DNA from: Anditalea andensis
Lineage (GTDB): Bacteria; Bacteroidota; Bacteroidia; Cytophagales; Cyclobacteriaceae
NCBI RefSeq assembly: GCF_000714815.1
Contig: NZ_JMIH01000024.1
Coordinates: 434,001 to 498,000, forward strand
DNA: 64,000 nt
Direction: 5' to 3'
Below are positions 44,328-53,683 of the stretch, piece after piece. Both the position numbers and the translations under genes were made by a program. The notes beneath the pieces are model-generated. The model saw only the letters and a list, made by a program, of their open reading frames with translations, was not told the DNA's origin and ran no database searches. Every line of letters begins with the position of its first letter. Position 1 is the stretch's first letter.

Positions 44328-46028
44328 ATGAAGAATTTAAACTTTACATTGCTCACAGGCCTTATGATGGCCGCCTCTACCTTTACGGTATTTGGGCAGT
44401 ATCAGAGTTCATTGATAAATGAAACATCCATATATGAAAAAGTGGAGTTTGATATGCCTAAAGTAAAGGTGACGGAATTTCCTGATTTTACAGTAAATAT
44501 AAAAGAACATGGTGCTATAGCGGACGGGCTGACTAAAAATACCGATGCATTTGTTCAAGCTATTGAGGCGGTGGCTTCAAACGGGGGAGGAAAGGTTTTA
44601 GTGCCGAGAGGCATATGGCTGACCGGGCCTATCGAATTCAAGAGCAATGTCAATTTACATCTGGAAGCTGGTGCATTATTGCTATTCAGTAAAGATTTCG
44701 ATGATTATCATTTGATAGAAACTTCATTTGAAGGTTTGAATACGGTAAGAAATGTGTCTCCAATTTATGCCAGGGGCGTAGAGAATATAGCCATCACAGG
44801 ATCCGGTACCATAGACGGAAACGGTGATGCATGGAGACCCGTAAAAAAAAGTAAGATGACGGAAGCCCAGTGGAAAAAACTGGTAAAGTCCGGTGGGGTG
44901 CTGAATGAGAAAGGTGATATGTGGTTCCCTTCGGAATCTTCAAAAGCAGGTTCTGTTGCCTCCAGTAATTTTAATGTGCCAGATCTGATCGATCAGACTG
45001 AGCTATCTAAGGTAAAGGACTTTTTAAGACCTGTAATGGTCAGCATTGTAGATAGCAGGCAAATCCTGCTGGATGGAGTGACATTTCAAAATTCCCCGGC
45101 TTGGAACATCCACCCGCTAATGAGCGAAGACATCATCATCAGAAATTTGAATGTAAGAAATCCATGGTATTCCCAAAACGGTGATGGGTTGGATCTGGAG
45201 TCATGCAAGAATGTTTTGATTTATAACAATACTTTTGATGTAGGGGATGATGCCATTTGTTTTAAAAGTGGAAAGGATCAGGATGGAAGGGATAGGGATA
45301 TTCCTACGGAAAATGTGGTAGTAAAAAACAATATTGTCTATCACGCTCATGGAGGATTTGTGATAGGCAGTGAGATGTCCAGTGGTGTGCGTAATGTTCA
45401 CGTATCCAAGTGTACTTTTATGGGCACGGATGTGGGATTGAGGTTCAAAAGCACCAGGGGCAGAGGTGGAGTAGTAGAAAATATTTATATATCTGATATA
45501 GATATGATCAATATTCCAACTGATGTAATCAATTTTAATATGTTCTACGGCGGTAACTCCCCAGTGCTTGAAGCGGATCAAAGTGCCGAAAGAGAAGCAA
45601 TGGATGAGACATTGGTACCTGTGAATGAGGAGACTCCCTCTTTCCGAAACATCTTTATGAAAAACATCACCGCTACCGGTAGCGGTGTGGCGGCTAATTT
45701 TCAGGGGTTGCCTGAGATGAACCTGCTGAACGTGACACTTGAAAATTCCACCTTTGAAGCAGAGCAGGGGATACTTGCCATGGATACTGACGGTCTGGTT
45801 TTAAAAAATGTCAAAGTTGTGCCGGGAAAAGGCCCCGCACTAACACTATATAACAGTAAAAATGTAGCAGTATCTGGATTTGATTATGAAAGTGAAGATC
45901 CTCATGCTGTTAAGGTTTTGGGTCACAAGTCTGAAAAAATAATGCTGGACCAGAAAGATTTTAAAAATTTTAAGCAGCAGGTAAATCAGGCAAAAGAAGT
46001 AGGTGCTAAAGTCATTACTTATAATTAA
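44328..46028 (+). CDS. GH28 polygalacturonase family enzyme 1
   Basis: GH28 enzymes hydrolyse the galacturonan or rhamnogalacturonan backbone. The 566-aa exported beta-helix protein has the four signature motifs: NGD at N284-D286, DD at D307-D308 (VGDDAICFKSGKD), His341 in AHGGFVIGSE (AHG replacing the common GHG), and RFK at R372-K374. Two substitutions from canonical NTD and RIK are seen; both occur in exo-acting Bacteroidota members, so exo-polygalacturonase is likely. It is longer than GH28 enzyme 2. It is followed 3 bp later by CE12. Confidence 0.9.
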   Translation: MKNLNFTLLTGLMMAASTFTVFGQYQSSLINETSIYEKVEFDMPKVKVTEFPDFTVNIKEHGAIADGLTKNTDAFVQAIEAVASNGGGKVLVPRGIWLTGPIEFKSNVNLHLEAGALLLFSKDFDDYHLIETSFEGLNTVRNVSPIYARGVENIAITGSGTIDGNGDAWRPVKKSKMTEAQWKKLVKSGGVLNEKGDMWFPSESSKAGSVASSNFNVPDLIDQTELSKVKDFLRPVMVSIVDSRQILLDGVTFQNSPAWNIHPLMSEDIIIRNLNVRNPWYSQNGDGLDLESCKNVLIYNNTFDVGDDAICFKSGKDQDGRDRDIPTENVVVKNNIVYHAHGGFVIGSEMSSGVRNVHVSKCTFMGTDVGLRFKSTRGRGGVVENIYISDIDMINIPTDVINFNMFYGGNSPVLEADQSAEREAMDETLVPVNEETPSFRNIFMKNITATGSGVAANFQGLPEMNLLNVTLENSTFEAEQGILAMDTDGLVLKNVKVVPGKGPALTLYNSKNVAVSGFDYESEDPHAVKVLGHKSEKIMLDQKDFKNFKQQVNQAKEVGAKVITYN

Positions 46029-46031
46029 CCT

Positions 46032-46772
46032 ATGGCATTAATAATCCAATTCTTGATAGGCCTGTCCATATTTTCCGGCCTGGCGAAAGACAAATATCCA
46101 ACCATCTATATGATAGGTGACTCTACTATGGCAGACAAGGGATATTCACCATCTAACCCTGAAAAAGGCTGGGGACAGGTTTTTCCTTTGTATCTCAATG
46201 ATGATATCAGGGTTCAAAACCATGCTGTCAATGGCCGTAGCAGTAAAAGCTTCAGGGATGAAGGCCGCTGGGACGTAGTAATAGCTCAGGTACAGGAAGG
46301 AGATTATGTGATCATCCAGTTTGGGCATAATGACCAGAAGCTAGAGGATCCGACCAGATACACTGACCCCTATAGATATAAAGAAAACCTGCGCTTATAC
46401 ATTACAGAAGTAATTGACAAAGGGGGGCATCCTATATTGGCTACACCTATAGCCAGGAGAGATTATGATGAAAGAGGAATGTTGGTGGATACCCACATGG
46501 ATTATGTGTCTGAAGTGAAAGCGCTAGCTGCGGAAATGGACATACCCCTATTGGATATAAACAAAAGAACTACAGAGCTGATCAATATATGGGGAGAGGT
46601 CGAGTCAAAGCTATTGTTTCTACATTTTTCACCAGGCCAGTACAGTCGATTTCCCAAAGGAGTAGTGGACAACACCCACCTGTCTCCCATAGGAGCATTT
46701 AAAGTCTGTGACCTGGTGGTGGAAGAAATCAATAGTAAAATACCGGAGTTAACCATGTATATCAAAAAATAA
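46032..46772 (+). CDS. Rhamnogalacturonan/pectin acetylesterase (CE12) 1
   Basis: CE12 SGNH hydrolases remove acetyl groups from pectin. The 246-aa product has a short signal sequence (LIIQFLIGLSIFSGLA), block I MIGDSTMADKG with nucleophile S31, block II Gly in NHAVNGRSSKSFRDEGRW, block III Asn in IQFGHNDQK and the catalytic pair D213/H216 in DNTHLSPIGA. It lies 3 bp after GH28 and 16 bp before a second, diverged CE12, so the two may prefer different acetyl positions or backbones. Confidence 0.94.
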   Translation: MALIIQFLIGLSIFSGLAKDKYPTIYMIGDSTMADKGYSPSNPEKGWGQVFPLYLNDDIRVQNHAVNGRSSKSFRDEGRWDVVIAQVQEGDYVIIQFGHNDQKLEDPTRYTDPYRYKENLRLYITEVIDKGGHPILATPIARRDYDERGMLVDTHMDYVSEVKALAAEMDIPLLDINKRTTELINIWGEVESKLLFLHFSPGQYSRFPKGVVDNTHLSPIGAFKVCDLVVEEINSKIPELTMYIKK

Positions 46773-46788
46773 TAGACAGGTGAGGCAT

Positions 46789-47571
46789 ATGAAGTTTACC
46801 GTCAGTATTATATGTATTGGCTTAATGGTTGTAGGGCTATGGTCCTTTCAGTCTACAGAAAATAAAGTAATAACTTTTTTCTTGATTGGTGATAGCACGA
46901 TGGCCGATTATCCCTCTTATGATGAGGATTATATGGGGAAACGCTATCCAATGACCGGTTGGGGGCAAGTGTTTCCTCAAATGGTATCTGAAAATCTTTG
47001 GGATTTAAACATTATAAATAAGGATTCAATAAAAGTAGATAACCGTGCCCGGGGTGGCCGGAGTACTAGGACATTTTTCGAAGAAGGTAGGTGGTCGGCG
47101 GTATATAAAGCTTTGAAGCCAGGGGATATGGTGCTTATCCAGTTTGGACATAATGATGCTGCTGAAAGCAAGCCAGAGCGATATGTATCTGTGGAAGGTT
47201 ACAAAGAATACCTGAGACTGTTTATTTCCCAGACCTATGATAAAGGAGCAAAGCCGGTGCTGATCACCCCGGTAAACAGAAATTATCCCTGGAAGGATAG
47301 TAAACTGTTAAATTCCCATGAAGCCTACCATCTAGCTGCAACTGAGATAGCTGAAGAAACAGGTGTGATTTTGATAGATCTGACACAGTTATCATTGGAA
47401 CTGTTCACTGAAAAAGGACAGGATTATGTGACCCAAAATTACTTCATGAATCTTCCCCCAGGTAAATATGGTGCTTATCCAGATGGACTGGAGGACAACA
47501 CCCACTTTCAACCCGAAGGTGCAGCAGCCGTGGCAGATCTGGTAATTGAGGCACTTAAATCTATCCGGTAA
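46789..47571 (+). CDS. Rhamnogalacturonan/pectin acetylesterase (CE12) 2
   Basis: This second CE12 is 260 aa from ATG 46789 (an in-frame GTG at 46780 is less likely). It has a signal peptide (FTVSIICIGLMVVGLWSF). The SGNH blocks are IGDSTMADYPSYD (S36), RARGGRSTRTFFEEGRW, IQFGHNDAAESK, and D236/H239 in DNTHFQPEGA. Compared with the first copy it has an insertion after block I (DEDYMGKRYPMTGW), which could reshape the substrate cleft. It is followed by a 366-bp gene-free stretch. Confidence 0.94.
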   Translation: MKFTVSIICIGLMVVGLWSFQSTENKVITFFLIGDSTMADYPSYDEDYMGKRYPMTGWGQVFPQMVSENLWDLNIINKDSIKVDNRARGGRSTRTFFEEGRWSAVYKALKPGDMVLIQFGHNDAAESKPERYVSVEGYKEYLRLFISQTYDKGAKPVLITPVNRNYPWKDSKLLNSHEAYHLAATEIAEETGVILIDLTQLSLELFTEKGQDYVTQNYFMNLPPGKYGAYPDGLEDNTHFQPEGAAAVADLVIEALKSIR

Positions 47572-47937
47572 TTATTTTCACAAATATTTTATGAAGGCCT
47601 CTGAGATAGACATGATATCTGTGTAGTCAGAGGTTCAACATACGTTCACTATGGGACGTGGGAAATGATCCACTTAAATTATGCTACATTATGTGGCCCC
47701 ATTGGGTCTGTGAATTTAAATCAGATTATTACCCGTAGCTGAAAGCGAAGGAATAACCGATTTAACCATATCAAAAATTATGATGGCTCACCTATATGCG
47801 ATCCCTTGCCTTAGGTGCTGAAATTTAAAGCATTACCATATTAAAAATATTAATATCCTAGTCAATAGATAAACCGGGTCTTATTCTTATTTTTAAGGTA
47901 TATCATCATCTTACTATTAATAACACTAGCATAGCTC
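47572..47937. other. Gene-free stretch between CE12-2 and the CE8-esterase fusion
   Basis: I see no open frame with coding character, no consensus promoter and no strong hairpin. It lacks the LacI-type site. It may be a decayed spacer. Whether the fusion gene is transcribed from here or by read-through is unclear. Confidence 0.5.
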
Positions 47938-49812
47938 ATGATACTTGCCCGTTTCTATATCATGCTCTTATTTGTTTTCCTTGCGGCCAATGATTTATCG
48001 GCTCAGGATAAAAAAAATAGCTTGCCGAAGGAATTAAAAGGTAAATTGGAACGAGATATAGTAGTAGCCAAAGATGGTACTGGAGACTTCACCACTATCC
48101 AACACGCCATAGACGCCATCAGGGTTTACCTGCCCAAGCCGATAACTGTCTATATCAAAGAAGGAGTTTATAAAGAAAAAATCCACATCCCCGGTACCAT
48201 CACCAATGTAACTTTCCTGGGAGAGGGACCTGATAAGACTGTACTCACTTATGACGACCATGCCGGCAAAAATGGAATGCAAACTTTCGAAACCTATACC
48301 TTGATGGTATTGGGCAGCGGTCTCGTATTTAAAGGTCTTACTATACAGAATACAGCCGGCCCGGTGGGGCAGGCAGTTGCGCTGCATGCCGAGGGAGACC
48401 GGTTGGTTTTCAAGAACTGCCATTTTAAAGGGGATCAGGACACCATGTTCGCGTCCGGAGAAAATTCGAAACAGTATTATAATAACTGCTATATTGAAGG
48501 TACTACAGATTTTATTTTTGGATCGGCCACAGCCTATTTTGATAAATGTGAAATCAAATCTAAATCCAACAGCTATATTACTGCTGCATCTACTCCTGCA
48601 TGGGTGGATGGTGGATTCGTATTTGATAACTGCAGATTAACAGCCGACGAAGGGGTAAATCAGGTTTATCTGGGCAGACCGTGGAGGGATTTTGCAAGAA
48701 CTGTTTTTATGAATTCTGAAATGGGCCCCCATATACGGCCAGAAGGATGGCATGACTGGAATAGATCAGGCGTGACTGAAACGGCGTTTTATGCAGAGTA
48801 TAATAACAGCGGACCAGGAGCGGTTACTGGTCAGCGTGTGGAATGGTCATATACACTGTCTGAAGAAAAAGCAATTGAATTTAGTAAAGTCAATATTTTG
48901 GGCAGAGATGCTAAAAACCTATTAGGTCAGGTATGGTATGATTATGAACGGGATACTTCATATACTTTTTATAGTGCCTATCAGAAAGCAAAGAAAAAAA
49001 TTCCACATATCAGTCCAGCTGAGGTAGATTTTAGAGGAAAAACAGATATGGATGTAGAATATAAAAATTTAGGATATAGGACCTTAAAGATGGATATCTA
49101 TCGGCCAGAAAATGCCAAGGCTGCACCAGGAGTGCTCCTGGTTCATGGTGGTGGCTGGAAGTCTGGGGACAGGTCGCTTCAGGCCCCCTTAGCAAAGGCT
49201 CTGGCTTCACGTGGCTATGTGGCGGCAGTGGTTGAATACCGGCTTTCTTTAGAAGAACCTTATCCCGCAGCTGTATTTGATTTAAAAGATGCTATTAAAT
49301 GGTTTAAGGCTAATGCAGATACATTTGGTTTGGATACCACTATGGTAGCGATTTCGGGAAGTTCCGCCGGGGGCCAATTGGCCCACTTAGTGGCTTATAC
49401 TAGTGGGGATAAGGAATATGAAGAGGCTAGTCATTTAAAAACGTCCGGTACAGTCCAGGCGGTTATCAATATGGATGGTATCTCGGTTTTTTATCATCCA
49501 GAATCTAAGGAAGGAGAGATGGCTGCTCTTTGGCTTGGAGGGACATATTATGAAGTTCCTGAAAAATGGATAGCTGCTTCACCTCTGTATCAGATCAATG
49601 GTAGCGCCGTACCCGTATTGTTTATCAATAGCCAATATCCACGTTTTCATGCAGGTAGGGATGACATGATGGCCTTGCTGGACAACCAAGGTGTTTATGC
49701 TGAAGTCCATACCTTTGACCCGAGTCCACATACTTTTTGGCTTTTTAATCCCTGGTTTGAGCCTACCCTTGAACTGATGGTTAGTTTTTTGGAAAAAGTA
49801 TTTGCCCAATAG
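47938..49812 (+). CDS. Fusion of CE8 pectin methylesterase and alpha/beta-hydrolase esterase
   Basis: The 624-aa exported protein joins two esterases. Residues about 35-330 are a CE8 beta-helix with GPVGQAVALH, KGDQDTMFASG, EGTTDFIFGSATA and YLGRPWRDFAR. Residues about 355-624 are an alpha/beta hydrolase of the BD-FAE/CE10-like type. Its oxyanion motif is HGGGW at 403-407, its nucleophile S476 in GSSAGG, and its likely acid and base are D575/D576 and H598 (DPSPHTF). The inferred role is joint removal of methyl esters and acetyl or other acyl groups from pectin. The linker (RDAKNLLGQVWYDYERDTS) follows the usual CE8 end, so this is a genuine domain fusion in one uninterrupted frame. Confidence 0.92.
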   Translation: MILARFYIMLLFVFLAANDLSAQDKKNSLPKELKGKLERDIVVAKDGTGDFTTIQHAIDAIRVYLPKPITVYIKEGVYKEKIHIPGTITNVTFLGEGPDKTVLTYDDHAGKNGMQTFETYTLMVLGSGLVFKGLTIQNTAGPVGQAVALHAEGDRLVFKNCHFKGDQDTMFASGENSKQYYNNCYIEGTTDFIFGSATAYFDKCEIKSKSNSYITAASTPAWVDGGFVFDNCRLTADEGVNQVYLGRPWRDFARTVFMNSEMGPHIRPEGWHDWNRSGVTETAFYAEYNNSGPGAVTGQRVEWSYTLSEEKAIEFSKVNILGRDAKNLLGQVWYDYERDTSYTFYSAYQKAKKKIPHISPAEVDFRGKTDMDVEYKNLGYRTLKMDIYRPENAKAAPGVLLVHGGGWKSGDRSLQAPLAKALASRGYVAAVVEYRLSLEEPYPAAVFDLKDAIKWFKANADTFGLDTTMVAISGSSAGGQLAHLVAYTSGDKEYEEASHLKTSGTVQAVINMDGISVFYHPESKEGEMAALWLGGTYYEVPEKWIAASPLYQINGSAVPVLFINSQYPRFHAGRDDMMALLDNQGVYAEVHTFDPSPHTFWLFNPWFEPTLELMVSFLEKVFAQ

Positions 49813-50121
49813 TTTTTATATAGATTTTATATTTATTGAAGTGAAATAAGTTCTCCATGTAATCTGAGGGAGATCCAAAGGGCATTTTAGATTTATTTAA
49901 ATCGAGCAATAGGCCGGCCGCTAGTATGAGAGGTCTGTCCATCCTCCAAGTCTATTTAAGCAGAAAATTTTCTTCTCCTTTCCTGGTAATAAGGAATTGG
50001 GTTTTAGGCTTTCTATTTTGGTTTAGCGGTACAATCGGTAGAAATCGAATATCATATTCTTAGCAGCATCGAATGATTCCCTATTGAGCTAATGAACCTA
50101 AATTTAAACGATTTTTATTTA

Positions 50122-50137
50122 TGTAATCGGTTGCGCA
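50122..50137. promoter_or_regulatory. LacI-type operator, distal, before susC2
   Basis: TGTAATCGGTTGCGCA differs by one base from the site before kduI. It lies 332 bp before the susC2 start. Confidence 0.6.
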
Positions 50138-50284
50138 TAATGTTCTATATATAGTTTGTAAATATTTTTATTTATGCAATTAATGAAATCTTTTATTACG
50201 AAAAAATAGCATTTTAGGCGTTAAATATATTTTTATCACATTCTTTTAAAAAATTTTTGGTTAAATAATTTTTTCTATTTAATA

Positions 50285-50300
50285 TGCAATCGATTGCGCA
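50285..50300. promoter_or_regulatory. LacI-type operator, proximal, before susC2
   Basis: TGCAATCGATTGCGCA fits the pattern fully. It lies 154 bp before the susC2 start codon, near where a promoter is expected. Confidence 0.65.
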
Positions 50301-50453
50301 ATAATTGCAGTTTAGTGTTTTAAATAGGCGATAATAGGGTAGGGAATCAGAACACTATAATTAAAGATACTTCATTATCATTTGCTGCAATTAGATTGAA
50401 ATGGAAGAAAAAAAATAATAAAACCTATAAACAATAACCCAATTCTAAATGAA

Positions 50454-53400
50454 ATGAAAATTACTAAAAATCTTCCAGTCCTGATCAGAGGCATGTTTTG
50501 GACAATATGTTTGCTGATAATGTCCCAAAGCCTATCTATGGCGCAGGGGTCTATTGTAAGAGGGGTCGTGGTAGACCAGACAGGTGAGCCTATTCCTGGG
50601 GCCTCTATATTGGTAAAAGGAACATCCACAGGTATGGTGACTGATATTGACGGTACTTATACTTTAGAAGTTCCATCCAATGCAGTATTGATTTTTTCCT
50701 TTATGGGGATGGAAAAAAGAGAAGTTGCTGTAGGTAACCAAACAGTCATTAATGTAACTCTGCAGGATGATATGGCTACATTGGACGAATATGTAGTCAT
50801 AGGCTACGGTTCTATTGAGAGGCGTGACCTTACCAGTTCGGTTTCCTCTGTTGGGGCAAAACAGCTTGCAGATATACCGCTTAATTCTGCTGCAGAGGCT
50901 TTGGCAGGTAGACTTGCGGGTGTTCAGGTGACAGGTTCTGAAGGTTCTCCCAATGCAGATGTCATGATCAGGGTAAGAGGTGGAGGTTCCATCACACAGG
51001 ATAATGCCCCATTATATGTAGTGGATGGGATCCAGGTTGAAAATGCGCTTTCGGTATTGTCTCCCCAGGATATAGAATCAATAGATGTACTGAAAGATGC
51101 TTCCGCTACTGCCATCTATGGCGCCCGAGGAGCCAATGGTGTAGTGATCATCACTACCAAAGGCGGTAGTGAGATGAAGACTACAGTAAGTTATAACGGT
51201 TTTGTAGGTGTGAGGCAACTGGCCAATAAACTGGATGTGATGAAACCACAGGATTTTGTTAATTATCAGTATGAAAGATCCAGAGGTAGCGAGCAGGAAA
51301 GAAACAGGTTTTTAAATACCTATGGACACTTCGGTGACATGGGAAATTATAGTCAAGTACCTTTTGTGGACTGGCAGGAAGAAATTTTTGGTAGAAATGC
51401 CGTCATGTCCACCCATAATGTGGCAGTGGCAGGGGGAACAGCTGCTACTAAGTTTAACTTAAGTGTTACACAAAACAAAGAAGAGGGCATCATGTTAGCG
51501 TCTGATTTTGATAGACAACTTATCAATTTCAAATTTGACCATAAGATCAATGAAAGACTCAGCGCAGGTTTCAATGTAAGGTTTAACAATACGACTGTCA
51601 ATGGTGCCGGTACTGCTTCTGAAGGATCTTCGGCTACCAATAGGCTGCGTCATGCCGTAAAATACAGACCAATTTTAATGAACGGTACCGATCTTACAGC
51701 CTATGATCCTGATTACGCGGATGAGACCAATGCCAACTCCCTGGCCCTGATCAACCCGATCCTGCTTACCGATGCTGAATATAGACAGCGTGAGCAAACA
51801 GTGACCAACTTCAGCGGATCAGTAAATTATAAAATCAATGAACATGTAGCCTTCAGGACCACAGTAGGATTGGATTTAAATAATATTACGGATTACGCAT
51901 TCAATGACACCATTACAGGACCCGCTAGACAGGTAGGTTCGGGGCAGCCCATCGCTTCCATCAGAACCAATCAGAGAAGAATATTGAACAATTCAAATGT
52001 CCTTACTTTTAACAGTAATAAACTCACTTCTGCTTTCTTTCAAAAACATAGACTGGATGCCTTGATCGGCCATGAGATCTTTGAAGAGGAATTCAGGATA
52101 GATAACCTGGAAACCAGATTTTTTCCTATAGGCATTACAGCAGAAAGGGCCCTGGGCAATATGTCCTTGGGGCTGCCCCAAATACCGACCTCCAATTACC
52201 AGAAATCCACCCTTATGTCATTCTTTGGCAGGGTAAATTATGCTTTTGGAGATAGGTTTTTATTTGCGGCCACCATGAGAGCTGATGGTTCTTCAAAATT
52301 TGCCAAAGGGAACAAATGGGGATATTTCCCATCTGTATCAGGAGCTTGGAGGATTTCTGAAGAAAGGTTTATGGCGGGTATCAATAGGACGGTATCGGAT
52401 CTAAAATTAAGAGCTAGTTATGGCGAATCCGGTAACAATAGAATCCCAAATTTTCTTTATCTGACCCAGTTTGTGCCAAACACCTATTATGGGTTTGGTA
52501 ACCAGCTGGAGGTGGGGTATGCCCCAGATGCCTTGGCACGTGAGGATTTGAGATGGGAAACCACTATTGCACAGAACTTTGGTTTAGACGCTGGTTTTTT
52601 GGGAGGAAGAGTCCAGCTTTCGGTGGATGCTTACCTTAACCGCACCAGAGACCTGCTTTTAGAAGTCCCTGTGCCGGCTACTTCAGGTTATACCACACAG
52701 CTTCAGAATATAGGTGAAACTTCTAATAGAGGAGTAGAAATACAGCTGTCCGGAACAGTGATCAACACCCGTGACTTTACCTGGAACTCCACTTTTAATA
52801 TTTCTTTCAATAAAAATAGGGTAGAGAGTTTAGGTCAGCAGACATCTTTTCTGGTTCCATCTGGATGGGCTGGGGGTAATGTCCCTTTCGATTATGCGAT
52901 CTTAGTGGGGCAGCCTGTCGGGACGATGTGGGGCCTCATCACTGATGGCTTTTATGGTCTGGATGATTTTGATTATGCTGAAGGAGTATATACCCTTAGA
53001 GATGGTGTGCCAAATAACCAAGGAATTACAGCGGTGGCACCACGCCCAGGTTCTTTGAAATTCCGTGATATCAATGAAGATGGTATAGTTGATGATAATG
53101 ACCGTACAGCTATAGGGAATGCCACACCTAAGTTTTTTGGAGGATTCAACCAGATGTTCAGTTATAAAAACTTTGATGCCAGTATCTTCCTGAATTTTGT
53201 GGTAGGCAATGATATTTTAAATGCCAATAAGCTGGAATTTTCATCAGGATATACCCCCAACTCTAATATGTTGGCTATCATGAATGAGCGATGGACCAAT
53301 GTAAATCCAGCAGGTCAGGTGGTGACCGATCCTACTGAACTAGCGGCACTCAATCAGAATGCTCAGATATGGACACCGCTGACCACAGCGAGTTCATTTT

Positions 53401-53672
53401 ATATGCATTCATGGGCTGTGGAAGATGGCTCCTTTTTACGGATAAACAACGTAACGGTAGGATATACCTTTTCTCCCCAATTACTGAGCCGCCTGAAAAT
53501 AGCGAAGATCAGGTTCTATGCTACAGGTAATAACCTGGCTGTATTTACTAATTACACCGGCTATGACCCAGAAGTAAATACCAGAAGAAGAACTCCTATG
53601 ACACCTGGCGTAGATTACTCCGCGTATCCTAGAAGCCGAACTTTCATAGGCGGTGTTAATTTAACTTTCTAA
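50454..53672 (+). CDS. SusC-like TonB-linked outer-membrane oligosaccharide importer 2
   Basis: The 1072-aa product has a signal peptide (GMFWTICLLIMSQSLSMAQ), the regulatory-like domain GSIVRGVVVDQTGEPIPGAS, the SusC motif EYVVIGYGSIERRDLTSSV, and the plug LAGRLAGVQVTGSEGSPN ... SIDVLKDASATAIYGARGANG. A long barrel ends FIGGVNLTF. It is clearly diverged from SusC1 (different plug and loops), so the two probably take different pectin fragments. It is first in the second block, 11 bp before susD2, under two LacI-type sites. Confidence 0.95.
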   Translation: MKITKNLPVLIRGMFWTICLLIMSQSLSMAQGSIVRGVVVDQTGEPIPGASILVKGTSTGMVTDIDGTYTLEVPSNAVLIFSFMGMEKREVAVGNQTVINVTLQDDMATLDEYVVIGYGSIERRDLTSSVSSVGAKQLADIPLNSAAEALAGRLAGVQVTGSEGSPNADVMIRVRGGGSITQDNAPLYVVDGIQVENALSVLSPQDIESIDVLKDASATAIYGARGANGVVIITTKGGSEMKTTVSYNGFVGVRQLANKLDVMKPQDFVNYQYERSRGSEQERNRFLNTYGHFGDMGNYSQVPFVDWQEEIFGRNAVMSTHNVAVAGGTAATKFNLSVTQNKEEGIMLASDFDRQLINFKFDHKINERLSAGFNVRFNNTTVNGAGTASEGSSATNRLRHAVKYRPILMNGTDLTAYDPDYADETNANSLALINPILLTDAEYRQREQTVTNFSGSVNYKINEHVAFRTTVGLDLNNITDYAFNDTITGPARQVGSGQPIASIRTNQRRILNNSNVLTFNSNKLTSAFFQKHRLDALIGHEIFEEEFRIDNLETRFFPIGITAERALGNMSLGLPQIPTSNYQKSTLMSFFGRVNYAFGDRFLFAATMRADGSSKFAKGNKWGYFPSVSGAWRISEERFMAGINRTVSDLKLRASYGESGNNRIPNFLYLTQFVPNTYYGFGNQLEVGYAPDALAREDLRWETTIAQNFGLDAGFLGGRVQLSVDAYLNRTRDLLLEVPVPATSGYTTQLQNIGETSNRGVEIQLSGTVINTRDFTWNSTFNISFNKNRVESLGQQTSFLVPSGWAGGNVPFDYAILVGQPVGTMWGLITDGFYGLDDFDYAEGVYTLRDGVPNNQGITAVAPRPGSLKFRDINEDGIVDDNDRTAIGNATPKFFGGFNQMFSYKNFDASIFLNFVVGNDILNANKLEFSSGYTPNSNMLAIMNERWTNVNPAGQVVTDPTELAALNQNAQIWTPLTTASSFYMHSWAVEDGSFLRINNVTVGYTFSPQLLSRLKIAKIRFYATGNNLAVFTNYTGYDPEVNTRRRTPMTPGVDYSAYPRSRTFIGGVNLTF

Positions 53673-53683
53673 TTGATTATCAT

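Larger units (their letters stand above)
49813..50453. promoter_or_regulatory. 641-bp regulatory region before susC2
   Basis: There is no coding frame. The first 300 bp are mixed and contain an isolated GGCCGGCC; the rest is extremely AT-rich. Two LacI-type palindromes lie 163 bp apart (centre to centre), an arrangement that would allow DNA looping. I cannot place a consensus -33/-7 promoter with confidence. Confidence 0.6.
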
